Made by a program: the position numbers and the translations under genes
From: Entomospira culicis
Lineage (GTDB): Bacteria > Spirochaetota > Spirochaetia > WRBN01
DNA length: 64,000 nucleotides
Direction of reading: 5' to 3'
NCBI RefSeq assembly: GCF_028748145.1
Contig: NZ_CP118181.1
Span: 627,433 to 691,432, forward strand
Notes under the pieces: model-generated
What the model was told of the DNA's origin: nothing
Databases searched by the model: none
The model's input: only the letters and a program-made list of their open reading frames with translations
Shown here: positions 1 through 8,307 of the stretch, piece after piece
Layout: every line of letters starts with the position of its first letter
Position numbering within the stretch: position 1 is the stretch's first letter

Positions 1-305
1 TAGTCGATCTACTTAACAGCTTAAATAGTAAGTATGATCCAACTATCCTTAAAATACTGGTGCAAGAGCTCTCTATTTTCCCTCTTGGCTCGGGCGTCAA
101 GCTTTCAGACGGATCTATTGGCATCATTATGGATGTCGATCCTACCGATCCGCGTCATCCGACTGCACGCATTCTTGTCAACCGTGGTGGGGATATTGCT
201 GATGGGGAAGATACCATTCGCATTGGAGGTTATTTATCGGTGAAGCATGTGCTTAGTCAGCAAGAACTACAGGAGTTGAAACTAAAAATATCGGGTGCGG
301 AGTAG
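1..305 (+). CDS. C-terminal end of a probable HD-GYP domain protein (partial)
   Basis: The frame is open from the left edge (first full codon at base 3) to the TAG ending at 305, so only about the last 100 residues are visible. The segment FPLGSGVKLSDGSIGIIMDV followed by a P-x-x-P-x-x-R-I-L-V run resembles the tail that follows the HD-GYP phosphodiesterase domain of cyclic-di-GMP-type proteins, where a short beta-rich stretch begins with 'FPxGxxVxLSDGxxG'. The catalytic HD and GYP motifs lie outside the window, so this rests on the tail alone. It could instead be another protein with the same C-terminal beta domain. Confidence 0.5.
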   Translation, partial: VDLLNSLNSKYDPTILKILVQELSIFPLGSGVKLSDGSIGIIMDVDPTDPRHPTARILVNRGGDIADGEDTIRIGGYLSVKHVLSQQELQELKLKISGAE

Positions 306-358
306 TCTCTGGGTTGTTTTTTCTTAAACTTTAGAATAGATGAGGTCGATGGTTAGGT

Positions 359-1798
359 ATGAAGAGAATTTTATTGATATCATTAATATGGCTTGGAGCG
401 CTGTGGTCATTGGCCGCTGATTCAATGAGTTTACGCCAAGAGTCTGATGATTGGCGAAAAGGGACTTTTCACGCTGTTAAGTCGCTACGCAATAAGAGCA
501 ATCAGGCGGTAATGCGTTTACGTGCGTACAGTATGATAGAAAATCTTGATCTCTTGCTTAACTTTGAAGATAGTGGCGAGTTTAGAGATTATCCTTATCG
601 TCTGATAGGCTCAACGTTTAGCCTTTCTGATGCACAATCTCGGGTTGGAGGTAATTCATCTGCTTTTCGGGTAACCGATGCGGTGACGCTTTTACCAGAA
701 GATGGATCGATTTTTTCTCTCTCTGAACAGAATTTCACTATTGGATTTTGGTTAAATCCTCTACGTTTGGGGGATGGCGAGATTCTCTTTAGTTATCAAT
801 CTTCTGTCGTTTACAAGGGAGAGTATTTGCAACAGAATGTAACTGCCTTTTTCGCGATGGAGCATTTGGTTTGGCGTTTTGAAAATATCTTTTTTGAAGA
901 GGATGGAACGCCTTTGCTTATTGAGCTTAAAGGTGAGCCTATTTTTAAAAATACTTGGTCTCATCATGCCGTTAGTTTCGATACCAAGCGAGGATATATT
1001 CAGTTGCTTAATAATAATATTCCTGTGGATAGTTACTATACGAATAGGCACAATAACGCGAATTTTCCCACATTTCCTGCGATTTTTCAACCTACGCAAG
1101 ATAAGTCGCTCATCTTAGGACAGTTTTTTGGTTATCTTGATGGTCTTTTTATTTCTAGGAATTTTATGGATAGGGTTAGTTTGGATAGCTTTAATCAACG
1201 AGGTTATTTTATATCAGAGCCCCTTTTTGTCGAGGGTAAAATTTTTGAGGATATTGTGGCAGAGCATGCTGGCGAGGATCATTCATCGATACGTGTATGG
1301 TTGCGTGGCGATAAGAGTGCGCTTTTATTAAAATCTTTGCCAGATGATTTTGGTTGGCATGAGTTAGACGCTACTACCTACCTTGCTTATTTGAATGAGG
1401 GGAATTATCGCTATTTACAATTACGTGTAGAATTTTTTGCTGGTAAGAGTCGTCGAAGTACGCCTATATTGAGCGATATTACGCTTCATTATTATATGGT
1501 TCCTCTACCGCCACGTCCTGGTATGTTACGCATGCAACGGGAGGGCAATGATGTTCGTATTCTTTGGCAACCGGTGATCGCAGGCAACGTTGCAGGTTAT
1601 CGTCTTTATTTTGGTACAGAGTCTGGGGAGTATTTGGGTGTGAGTGCGCAAGGTGCCTCGCCTCTTGATGCACAACAAGAGAATAGTCTCTTGTTGTACG
1701 GTTTAGAACGCGGAAGAATGTATTATATTGTTCTCGTTACTTACGATGAATTAGGACGGGAGAGCCAATTTTCTCCGGAGTTGATGCTTTTACTGTAG
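359..1798 (+). CDS. Secreted LamG-like / fibronectin type III protein
   Basis: 479 residues. The N terminus has a clear Sec signal peptide (K-R, then ILLISLIWLGALWSLA, cut near AAD). Residues about 60-240 look like a LamG/concanavalin-type jellyroll: alternating strands with 'FTIGFWLNP', 'WSHHAVSFD' and 'LDGLFISR' elements typical of that fold. Residues about 385-475 look like a fibronectin type III domain (PPRPGMLRMQREGNDVRILW, then AGYRLYFGT and YYIVLVTYDELGRES). This suggests an exported binding or structural protein in the periplasm or outer membrane. No catalytic motif is visible. It follows the HD-GYP-like gene by 53 bases and ends inside a hairpin shared with the convergent neighbour. 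Confidence 0.7.
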   Translation: MKRILLISLIWLGALWSLAADSMSLRQESDDWRKGTFHAVKSLRNKSNQAVMRLRAYSMIENLDLLLNFEDSGEFRDYPYRLIGSTFSLSDAQSRVGGNSSAFRVTDAVTLLPEDGSIFSLSEQNFTIGFWLNPLRLGDGEILFSYQSSVVYKGEYLQQNVTAFFAMEHLVWRFENIFFEEDGTPLLIELKGEPIFKNTWSHHAVSFDTKRGYIQLLNNNIPVDSYYTNRHNNANFPTFPAIFQPTQDKSLILGQFFGYLDGLFISRNFMDRVSLDSFNQRGYFISEPLFVEGKIFEDIVAEHAGEDHSSIRVWLRGDKSALLLKSLPDDFGWHELDATTYLAYLNEGNYRYLQLRVEFFAGKSRRSTPILSDITLHYYMVPLPPRPGMLRMQREGNDVRILWQPVIAGNVAGYRLYFGTESGEYLGVSAQGASPLDAQQENSLLLYGLERGRMYYIVLVTYDELGRESQFSPELMLLL

Positions 1799-1819
1799 AA
1801 GGGATTTCCTTCTACAGTA
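1791..1819. terminator. Bidirectional hairpin between convergent genes
   Basis: ACTGTAGAAGG (1792-1802) pairs exactly with CCTTCTACAGT (1808-1818), one further T-A pair closes the base, and the loop is 5 nt. The stop codons of both convergent genes (TAG 1796-1798 on plus; TAG read from 1814-1812 on minus) lie within the stem. There is no long T-tract, so termination strength is uncertain. Confidence 0.55.
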
Positions 1820-2819
1820 GTTGATCGCGTAATGCGTTAAAATTTTCTGTAATAACGGCTTGTGATTGGCGTTGTTGTTGATTTTCTCCTTCGTAGTAAT
1901 GAATAACAATGAGTGCTCCGGTGTTGTTTTCTCTTTTCCAACTGTAGCTGACAATCGTATGATAGTCGCTGATTTTTTGAGTAGTGATCTCTGGTGATTG
2001 TTGCAAAAGTTTATTAAAGATTTCTATGATATACTCTTCTTGTTCCTCGATATTTTGAAAGAAGATGGAGGATAGTTGGTCGTTTTCAAAGAAGTAGGTA
2101 TAAAAAATGGGGCTATATGGGTTATTTAGTTTCGCTAGATAAACTAAAGTTTCTCGATTATGTGCAGCCGCATAAAAATGAGGATGCTCTTTTATTACTG
2201 TGGCATAATCTTGTCCCAGCTCTATATTAGCTAAAAAATTAGGATTAATATTTAGCTCTTTAAACAGGCGCAAATCATTTTGCATACGAATTTCATAATT
2301 AAGCAGAAGGAGAAAGCCTTCTTGACTTTGATGATTGTATGCAATTTGTAAAAAAGCATTTTGTTGCGGAATATTCCAAATCACAATTTCTTGATGACTC
2401 TGTCGCTCTTCTTCATTGGGTGCGCCTAAATGCGCGCTTGCTTCATCAAAGAGACGCCGAAAATTTTCTGCACTCATTGGGGTAAAGGGAATGAGCTGGG
2501 CATAGAGCTGATCTTGATCGAAAAAAACGATGAGTGGATAAGTCTCTTTATAGAAGATTGTCTGAAATGTTTTGATTTGCGTACGATGGGCAAAGTTATC
2601 GAGTGCACTCTTAAGAAAATCAACACTGGCAATACTTTGAAGAATTGTTTCTTGCGAAAGTTGGCTTGATGAATAGAATTTTTCAGGAAACACCTTCTTG
2701 ATTGAGTCTTGGTTGCTACCGTAGGGAGCTTCGATAATCTGTTGCAATAGCTGGGTATTATTACTCTGCTGACAGGCAATAAAAAGGGCAAAAAGGGGTA
2801 AAAATAGTAATTTTTTCAT
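1812..2819 (-). CDS. Lipoprotein of unknown function
   Basis: 335 residues. It begins MKKLLFLPLFALFIACQQ, a lipoprotein signal peptide with Cys at position 16 as the lipidation site. The mature part is rich in Gln, Asn, Phe and Tyr with no motif I recognise. It alternates short helices (ENFRRLFDEASAHLG) with strands (IVIWNIPQQNAFLQIAYN). It is the last gene of the minus-strand group that contains fliS, 33 bases after the FlgN/FliT-like gene, so it may share that transcript. That neighbourhood does not prove a flagellar role. The SD is weak (AGAG about 7 nt before ATG). Confidence 0.65.
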   Translation of the reverse strand: MKKLLFLPLFALFIACQQSNNTQLLQQIIEAPYGSNQDSIKKVFPEKFYSSSQLSQETILQSIASVDFLKSALDNFAHRTQIKTFQTIFYKETYPLIVFFDQDQLYAQLIPFTPMSAENFRRLFDEASAHLGAPNEEERQSHQEIVIWNIPQQNAFLQIAYNHQSQEGFLLLLNYEIRMQNDLRLFKELNINPNFLANIELGQDYATVIKEHPHFYAAAHNRETLVYLAKLNNPYSPIFYTYFFENDQLSSIFFQNIEEQEEYIIEIFNKLLQQSPEITTQKISDYHTIVSYSWKRENNTGALIVIHYYEGENQQQRQSQAVITENFNALRDQLL

Positions 2820-2852
2820 TTTTGTCTCTGTATTAAAAGGATTTTTTTTGAG

Positions 2853-3260
2853 CTACAAGTGCAGATCTAAGTAATGATTGGGGGTGTTGAAGCGATATGT
2901 GGGTTGCGTTCGTGTTGTCGGCTTTGCACTAGCGATGAGCGACTCTAGTTCTGCTTTATAGAGAGTAATTTTGGTTTGAAGGGATTGCAATAATCGCAAA
3001 TTTTGCTGAAAAGTGGTTTCAATTTGATGGATAAGTTGATTGGACTCCTCCGTGAGTCCATACTTATCTATTAAGAGGGCAATCCATCCTTGATATTGCG
3101 TGATCAATTGGTTTAATGAAGCTGCTTGATGGGTAAAGGTATTTAAGGAGGCTTCATTAAAGTGCGGCAAAAGATCTAGCTTGGCTAAGATATGCTGTTC
3201 TCTTTGAGCAGTAAGTAAATAATGCTTTAAGTGTTTGTATAGCACATCAGACATAGGCAA
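2853..3260 (-). CDS. Probable flagellar chaperone-like helical protein (FlgN/FliT type)
   Basis: 135 residues if the TTG at 3260 is used, which sits 5 nt after a GGA; the alternative is ATG at 3254. The protein is almost wholly helical, with heptad-like Leu/Gln/Ile spacing between residues about 35 and 110, and ends in a short Pro/Thr/Tyr-rich tail. Size, all-helix character and position directly after fliS (2 bases between stop and start) fit small export chaperones such as FlgN or FliT, which hold hook-associated or cap proteins in the cytoplasm. No sequence motif clinches this, so the family is an inference from context. Confidence 0.5.
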   Translation of the reverse strand: MPMSDVLYKHLKHYLLTAQREQHILAKLDLLPHFNEASLNTFTHQAASLNQLITQYQGWIALLIDKYGLTEESNQLIHQIETTFQQNLRLLQSLQTKITLYKAELESLIASAKPTTRTQPTYRFNTPNHYLDLHL

Positions 3261-3262
3261 TA

Positions 3263-3682
3263 CTATCCAGCGATATTAAGAGAACGACTGGGATCTGGCT
3301 TATTCGCATCGATGGCCTTCCATGCCTCGGAGAGACTCATGAGTAGGGATAAGACTTCTGGGAGTTGTTGAGGTTTTTTGGTAAGGTTAGCCTCGTTGAT
3401 TTCGCGCGTAAAGTAGGAGTAAACACTAAAAAGATTACGAGCAATATCGCCACCTTTTTCGAAGTCGAGACTTGCGGTGAGTTCGCCTACAATGTCTAAG
3501 GCTTTGTTTAGGGCATTATTGATGGCTGCATATTGGGTTACAATATCCTCTTTTTTCATCAACTCTAAGGCGATATTGATTTGGCGGATCACCTCTGCAT
3601 AGAGCATCACGATGAGTTTTGCTTGGCTTGCGGTCATGACTTTGGTGTTTTTGTAGGCAGAATAGCCTCCATTTTGAATCAT
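3263..3682 (-). CDS. fliS: Flagellar export chaperone FliS
   Basis: About 139 residues. FliS binds the C terminus of newly made flagellin in the cytoplasm and prevents early polymerisation before export. The N terminus with Y-x-A-Y (GGYSAYKNTKVMTASQAKL), followed by the LIVMLYAEVIRQINIALELM helix and DIVGELTASLDFEKGGDIA, is the standard FliS pattern. An ATG at 3688 is also in frame, but GGAG (3691-3694) lies only 2 nt from it and 8 nt from the ATG at 3682, so the latter is chosen. The flagellin gene flaB is elsewhere in the window (32862). Confidence 0.88.
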   Translation of the reverse strand: MIQNGGYSAYKNTKVMTASQAKLIVMLYAEVIRQINIALELMKKEDIVTQYAAINNALNKALDIVGELTASLDFEKGGDIARNLFSVYSYFTREINEANLTKKPQQLPEVLSLLMSLSEAWKAIDANKPDPSRSLNIAG

Positions 3683-3710
3683 AAACATTTCTCCTTTAAA
3701 AAATTATGAA

Positions 3711-3902
3711 TTACTCCTTAGCTGTTTTAAGCTCTCGTTCTACATCAGATAGAAGGGCATTAACTTCTTCAAAGCTTTGCAATAATGTCTCATGTTTGCT
3801 GGGGGATGGGGTTTTTTGCGCAAGGTTTAATGAGCTTGGTCTGCTTGGCTTTGGGGTTGTGGTTTGGGTCTGCGTCATCTGGGTAGACTCTTTTTGCTTC
3901 AT
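3711..3902 (-). CDS. Small hypothetical protein heading the fliS operon
   Basis: 63 residues if the ATG at 3902 is used, or 55 if the ATG at 3878 is used (preceded by AAGAG 9 nt upstream). A longer frame reaches 3941 but would start inside the promoter, so it is not accepted. The first half is Thr/Pro/Lys/Ser-rich and probably disordered; the second half (ETLLQSFEEVNALLSDVERE) is a single amphipathic helix. It sits 28 bases ahead of fliS. No family recognised. The promoter at 3913-3941 would place the transcript start about 4 nt before the ATG at 3902, making it nearly leaderless. Confidence 0.45.
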   Translation of the reverse strand: MKQKESTQMTQTQTTTPKPSRPSSLNLAQKTPSPSKHETLLQSFEEVNALLSDVERELKTAKE

Positions 3903-3912
3903 AATGTAATAA

Positions 3913-3941
3913 AGTATAGCATAAAAGGCGAACAAAGTCAA
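3913..3941 (-). promoter_or_regulatory. Sigma-70-type promoter of the fliS operon
   Basis: On the minus strand, TTGACT (3941-3936), 17-bp spacer, TATACT (3918-3913). The expected start is near 3906, within a few bases of the ATG at 3902. This is a housekeeping, not sigma-28, promoter for a flagellar chaperone gene. Confidence 0.65.
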
Positions 3942-3971
3942 ATCGTGCGTGGGTATAGGGTACGCTGAGGA

Positions 3972-4001
3972 TTGACAAGATGGGGCGAAACAGGGTATCT
4001 T
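3972..4001 (+). promoter_or_regulatory. Sigma-70-type promoter ahead of the outer-membrane gene
   Basis: TTGACA (3972-3977), 18-bp spacer, TATCTT (3996-4001). It faces away from the fliS operon promoter 30 bases to the left and gives a leader of about 65 nt for the gene starting at 4075. Confidence 0.55.
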
Positions 4002-4074
4002 AGAAAAAATAGATGGATGATGTTACACTCTGCTGGTTAGTGAATACTGTAAGGCAGTGTGATTAGGGATGTAC

Positions 4075-5649
4075 ATGATTAAGATAAATCTTCACATATT
4101 TAGTATTGGTGTGTTGCTGATGTGGTTGTTGCTTGTTCGACAGGTGGGAGCGCAGGAGCAAATTTATCGTCTAGTAGATGTGGACTACCAATTGCAGAGC
4201 CGTGGTTGGTTTTTGAGCGGTAAGACGCAGAAGGGGCAATTGATGCAACGCATTCGGGTACGCGAGGGGATGACTTTCACTTCCCTTGAGGATTTGGATG
4301 AGGCTTCGCGCTTTTGGCAGAATGAACTGAACCAATTTCGTATCTTTATGGGCAACGCTAAGGTGAGCTATACCTTAGGGGAGGAGCTTGATGGAGAAAT
4401 TCCTGTTTATTTAACGATTTTTGTGGAAGAGGGAGTTAACGTTACGGGTTTTCCCTCTTTTAAGATAACCTCGGATGCGGGTACGAGCATTGGTTTACGC
4501 GCGAGGCATTATAATTTTATGGGTACAATGGAGCCATTGTTTTTGAGTACTTCTTATCGTAAAAATGATTATGGACAACATTATGTGGATAATTCGATAG
4601 ATTTTAGCTCCCTTTTTAATATTCAGGATCACTATTATCGTCTATCGGTTTCGATGGGAGGTGGTTATCAGCATCCTTTAGATCGAGGTTATACGCTATT
4701 TCGTGGTGGGCTAAGCTTTGGTAGCTTTTGGATTTTTGGTAGTATTCAGCGTCCTGTGGCTTACTTGGATTTCAACGTGGGGCAGTCGGTGAGTATTTTG
4801 GGGCAGATCGCCTTGGAACAACCGGCTGATGTGTCGCGCGTATATGACACCCATTACTTTAACAGTAATGCGCGGGTGGGCGGTTGGGTGAACATTATGG
4901 CTGCACCTTGGATCAAGAATGCTTGGCTTCGTTACAATATTTCTGCAGGAACAAGTATCAATTACACTTTTGTGCGTGAGGTAGAAGAGTATCGTCGTGG
5001 TCTTGATTTTTTCACAAACCATTCTTTTAGTTATGGCGAGGTGGAACTTTTAGCCAGTAACTTTAAGCGTGGCTATATGCTCTCCTTATATAATAATAAT
5101 AACTTTAATGTTTTTAGAATGAATCAATATGGGCTGATGTGGAAGGATGCTCCTGCGAACAAGAGCGGATATCAACCGACTTTTGGTACCGAAGCACGTG
5201 TCTATGTCCCATTTTTAGATCGGGTGGCGCTTAATGCGCGTATCGGGATTGAGTATCAACCTTGGCAGCGAGAAAAAGCCGATTATTTTGTGCGTGATAA
5301 TTGGGCAGAGAAAGTGCGTGGTATTCGCAATGAAGCCATGCGCGGAAATGGGCTCTTTTATTGGAATTTCGAATTTGAGTCTAATGTATGGATGTGGCGT
5401 CTAGCTAAGATCTTCAATGTCCACGGCGTACTCTTTTTTGACGGTGGGATGATGCATAGCTCTCTGGTGGGCAACGAGGGCTGGCAGGAGCCTTTTGCTG
5501 GCATGGGTGTAGAAGTGCGTTTAGTGCCACTTTCCTCCCGTAATCTTACGACGCGTATCAGTTTTGGTCTTAACATTAACCGCTGGTTTGGCTGGGAAAT
5601 GCGTGGATCACTCTTTGAACTCTTTATCGGTAATGAATTACACTTTTAG
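4075..5649 (+). CDS. Outer-membrane beta-barrel protein with a POTRA-like N-terminal region
   Basis: 524 residues from the ATG at 4075 (AGGG 6 nt upstream; the in-frame ATG at 4069 is too close to it). A signal peptide ends near VGAQEQ. Residues about 28-120 resemble one POTRA-like alpha/beta unit: a strand (YRLVDVDYQL), a helical part with LEDLDEASRFWQNELNQ, and a strand with VYLTIFVEEG. The rest is rich in alternating aromatic/polar strands and Gly, and ends in an aromatic strand finishing LHF, as outer-membrane barrels do. The layout recalls Omp85/BamA/TamA relatives, but with only one POTRA-like unit, so a full assembly role is not assured. It could be a spirochaete-specific porin-like protein. 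Confidence 0.6.
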   Translation: MIKINLHIFSIGVLLMWLLLVRQVGAQEQIYRLVDVDYQLQSRGWFLSGKTQKGQLMQRIRVREGMTFTSLEDLDEASRFWQNELNQFRIFMGNAKVSYTLGEELDGEIPVYLTIFVEEGVNVTGFPSFKITSDAGTSIGLRARHYNFMGTMEPLFLSTSYRKNDYGQHYVDNSIDFSSLFNIQDHYYRLSVSMGGGYQHPLDRGYTLFRGGLSFGSFWIFGSIQRPVAYLDFNVGQSVSILGQIALEQPADVSRVYDTHYFNSNARVGGWVNIMAAPWIKNAWLRYNISAGTSINYTFVREVEEYRRGLDFFTNHSFSYGEVELLASNFKRGYMLSLYNNNNFNVFRMNQYGLMWKDAPANKSGYQPTFGTEARVYVPFLDRVALNARIGIEYQPWQREKADYFVRDNWAEKVRGIRNEAMRGNGLFYWNFEFESNVWMWRLAKIFNVHGVLFFDGGMMHSSLVGNEGWQEPFAGMGVEVRLVPLSSRNLTTRISFGLNINRWFGWEMRGSLFELFIGNELHF

Positions 5650-5671
5650 CAGAATATGAGGGTAAAACTAG

Positions 5672-7153
5672 ATGATTATCACTGAACTTAATACGATTAC
5701 ACAGTCTCAATTGTTGGATTGGGGTATTCAAAAGATTATTTTTGATAGCAATGAGTCATGCACGGGAGCGCTCTTTTGCGCGCTGGTGGGTATTCATACT
5801 GATGGGCATCGTTTTATTGAGCAAGCGAAACAAAAGGGCGTGCGCCACTTTTTGGTTAGTAACGCCTCTTTTATTGAGGACAATGATGATTTGATCTATA
5901 TGCTTTGCGACAATACACGCCTAGCGATGGCTGACCTAGCTTCTATTTACTACGGTGCACCAAGTCGCAACATGAAGATCGTCGGGGTTACCGGAACGGA
6001 CGGCAAGAGCACGACATCGCAACTGATTATGCAGCTCATAGAAGCCATGGGCGAGCGTTGTGGATTGATTTCCACAGTCAATATTAAGACGGGAAGCACC
6101 ATCGAGGCGAATAATCTTCGTCAAAGCACCCCCGAGGCTCCGCAAATTGAGGAGGCTCTTGCTCATATGTTAGATGCGGGTATCCAATATGCGGTATTGG
6201 AGGCAACTAGTCACGGATTGTCGCAGGCTACGGGGCGTCTGGCGCAGATTCACTTTGCTGCGGGTGTCTTTACGAATGTTACGATTGAGCATTTGGAATT
6301 TCACCAAACGGTGGAACGTTATCGTGATGATAAGGCTAATCTCTTCCGTAAAGTGGCACAGGTGGATGGCTTTGCCGTGATTAACGGGTTGAGTGAACAT
6401 GTCAATCTCTATGTGGAGGCGAGCGCTCCAGCAAAAACCTATCTATATGGATCGGCGAATAGTGACCTTTGGGCAGAGGAGATTGCGTCCAGCGAGGATG
6501 GTTTCCACTTTTTACTAAAGAGTCCCAGTGAGAGTAAGCAAGTGCATTTACCGATGGTGGGTCGCTTTAACATTGAAAATGCATTGGCCGCGGTGCTCTG
6601 TGTGGCAAAACTCTTTAACGTGAGCGCGATGACGGTTGCCGAGCATTTATCGGTGTTGAAAGCGCCCGCTGGTCGTATGGTGTTGGTTCAGCATGCACCC
6701 TTTAAAGTGATTATCGATTACGCCCACACACCGGGGGCGTTCGAGCGTTTATTACCCCACATGAAAGAGACAACGAAGGGGAAAGTGGTGGTACTCTTTG
6801 GATCGGGAGGCGAGCGTAATTTAGAGAAGCGCCCAATTCAAGGTAGACTGGCTGACCTCCATAGTGATGTGATTATTTTAACCAATGAAGATCCGCGTTT
6901 AGAGGATGAATTCGTTATCCTGCAAGATATTGCTAGCGGTGTGGAGCAAAAGCAGATGAATAAATCGCTCTTCTTGATTCCCGATCGTAAGAAGGCTATT
7001 GAGCACGCAGTGAGCCTCTGCTCGCATGGTGATACGTTGCTTTTATTAGGCAAGGGACATGAGGGTTCGATTATTGGGCCACAGGGAAAAATGCCTTGGA
7101 GCGAAGAGCAAGTGGCTATCGATATTTTGCGAGATAAAGGTTTTTTATCTTAA
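5672..7153 (+). CDS. murE: UDP-N-acetylmuramyl-tripeptide synthetase MurE
   Basis: 493 residues. MurE adds the third amino acid, a diamino acid, to UDP-MurNAc-L-Ala-D-Glu in cytoplasmic peptidoglycan synthesis. Visible motifs: the ATP loop GVTGTDGKSTTS (from residue about 104), AVLEATSHGL and FTNVTIEHLEFH in the central domain, and DYAHTPGAFERLL (about 348) and GSGGERNLEKRP in the C-terminal ligase domain. The substrate-recognition motif that is DNPR in diaminopimelate-adding enzymes reads EDPR here (residues 406-409), which bears on which diamino acid is used. The start ATG has GAGGG 9 nt upstream. It follows the barrel gene by 22 bases, probably on the same transcript. Confidence 0.92.
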   Translation: MIITELNTITQSQLLDWGIQKIIFDSNESCTGALFCALVGIHTDGHRFIEQAKQKGVRHFLVSNASFIEDNDDLIYMLCDNTRLAMADLASIYYGAPSRNMKIVGVTGTDGKSTTSQLIMQLIEAMGERCGLISTVNIKTGSTIEANNLRQSTPEAPQIEEALAHMLDAGIQYAVLEATSHGLSQATGRLAQIHFAAGVFTNVTIEHLEFHQTVERYRDDKANLFRKVAQVDGFAVINGLSEHVNLYVEASAPAKTYLYGSANSDLWAEEIASSEDGFHFLLKSPSESKQVHLPMVGRFNIENALAAVLCVAKLFNVSAMTVAEHLSVLKAPAGRMVLVQHAPFKVIIDYAHTPGAFERLLPHMKETTKGKVVVLFGSGGERNLEKRPIQGRLADLHSDVIILTNEDPRLEDEFVILQDIASGVEQKQMNKSLFLIPDRKKAIEHAVSLCSHGDTLLLLGKGHEGSIIGPQGKMPWSEEQVAIDILRDKGFLS

Positions 7154-7279
7154 ATTTATTGTTTTTTATCTTTATTGTTAGGATCTCTTTGATCTCTCTT
7201 TTAGCGGAGAGAATCAGAGCGATATGTTCTACTTTAGGGTTAGGGCAAGGAATATTTTTACCTAGAAAGGATGTGTAGG

Positions 7280-8305
7280 ATGGACAAACAAGCTCCCGAA
7301 ATGAGTCAGGAAGAGTATTATTTGAAGAGTTTTATGCGGAGCTTAAAGAAGCGTCTGGCGCATCGACGCGAGTGGGCGGTTGCCGAGGAGACCACGGGCT
7401 ATCGTCTTTTTGATCGCGAGAATAACATTCCTCTTACGATTGATTTTTACAACGATAAATATGCGGTAGTTGTTGCTTATCTCGAAGAAGATGATGCGTG
7501 GGTTGCGGATGCCTACTTGCTGGTGATTCAAAAAGCGCTGGGTATTTCTGCCGATCGTCTCTTCTATAAAGAGCGTCGAAAAGGCGTGCGTGGAGGCGTG
7601 GCGCGTGAGGTGGATCAGGCGAGTGTGGAGATCGAAATGCAGGAGTATGGTCTCTTTTATCAATTAAATTTAAGTGATCACCTTGACGTTGGTATCTTTA
7701 TGGACCATCGGAATTTACGTGGTGAGTTGATGAAGTACGCGCGCGGATTGCGTGTATTAAATTTATTCAGCTACACGGGATCTTTTGGTTTGAGTATGGC
7801 TGCCGGTGGCGCAAGCGAAGTGATCAATGTTGATCTTTCTGCCCGCTATTTGGAAATTGCCAAGGCTAATTTTGTGCGGAATGGTCTCTTGGGCGATCAA
7901 TTTAAATTCATTAAAGCCGATATTATGCAGTGGCTCAAGGATGCGGTGGCGCAATATGCAAATCATTTTGATGTGATTATTTGCGACCCGCCTGCATTTA
8001 GCAATAGTCGAGCGATGGCGGGTACGCTCAATATTCAACGCGATTACTTGTGGCTCATCGAGCAGTCGGCAAAGCTTTTACGCGCTAAGAGTGGCGTAAT
8101 TTACTTCTCTTCTCCCTTGCAAGAGCTTCAATTTCAGCATCGAAAGTTGCCTAATTTCAAGATCAAAGAGATCACCGACTTCACCTTGCCCTACGATTTT
8201 CGTAAGACAAAAGTGCATCGATGTTGGCAAATTCGTCTATATTGGCAAGAAAAAGAGCGAGCGCATGGACGCCCGCGAAAAAATTTTACACCTCATAGGA
8301 GATAA
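7280..8305 (+). CDS. SAM-dependent rRNA methyltransferase, RlmK/RlmI type
   Basis: 341 residues from the ATG at 7280; the ATG at 7271 directly abuts AAAGG and is less likely. The C-terminal half is a Rossmann methyltransferase: VLNLFSYTGSFGLSMAAGGA (SAM loop), VINVDLSARYLEIAKANFVRNG, and the catalytic DPPAF motif in IICDPPAFSNS, which marks RNA base methyltransferases. The N-terminal half matches the RNA-binding part of the RlmK domain (the C-terminal half of RlmKL), so guanine methylation of 23S rRNA is the best guess. The exact target base cannot be told. It ends 2 bases before the symporter start, so the two are likely cotranscribed. Confidence 0.8.
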   Translation: MDKQAPEMSQEEYYLKSFMRSLKKRLAHRREWAVAEETTGYRLFDRENNIPLTIDFYNDKYAVVVAYLEEDDAWVADAYLLVIQKALGISADRLFYKERRKGVRGGVAREVDQASVEIEMQEYGLFYQLNLSDHLDVGIFMDHRNLRGELMKYARGLRVLNLFSYTGSFGLSMAAGGASEVINVDLSARYLEIAKANFVRNGLLGDQFKFIKADIMQWLKDAVAQYANHFDVIICDPPAFSNSRAMAGTLNIQRDYLWLIEQSAKLLRAKSGVIYFSSPLQELQFQHRKLPNFKIKEITDFTLPYDFRKTKVHRCWQIRLYWQEKERAHGRPRKNFTPHRR

Positions 8306-8307
8306 TT

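Noticed and set aside
3903-3941. Extension of the small ORF before fliS to ATG 3941
   Set aside because: The start codon would lie within the -35 box of the promoter.
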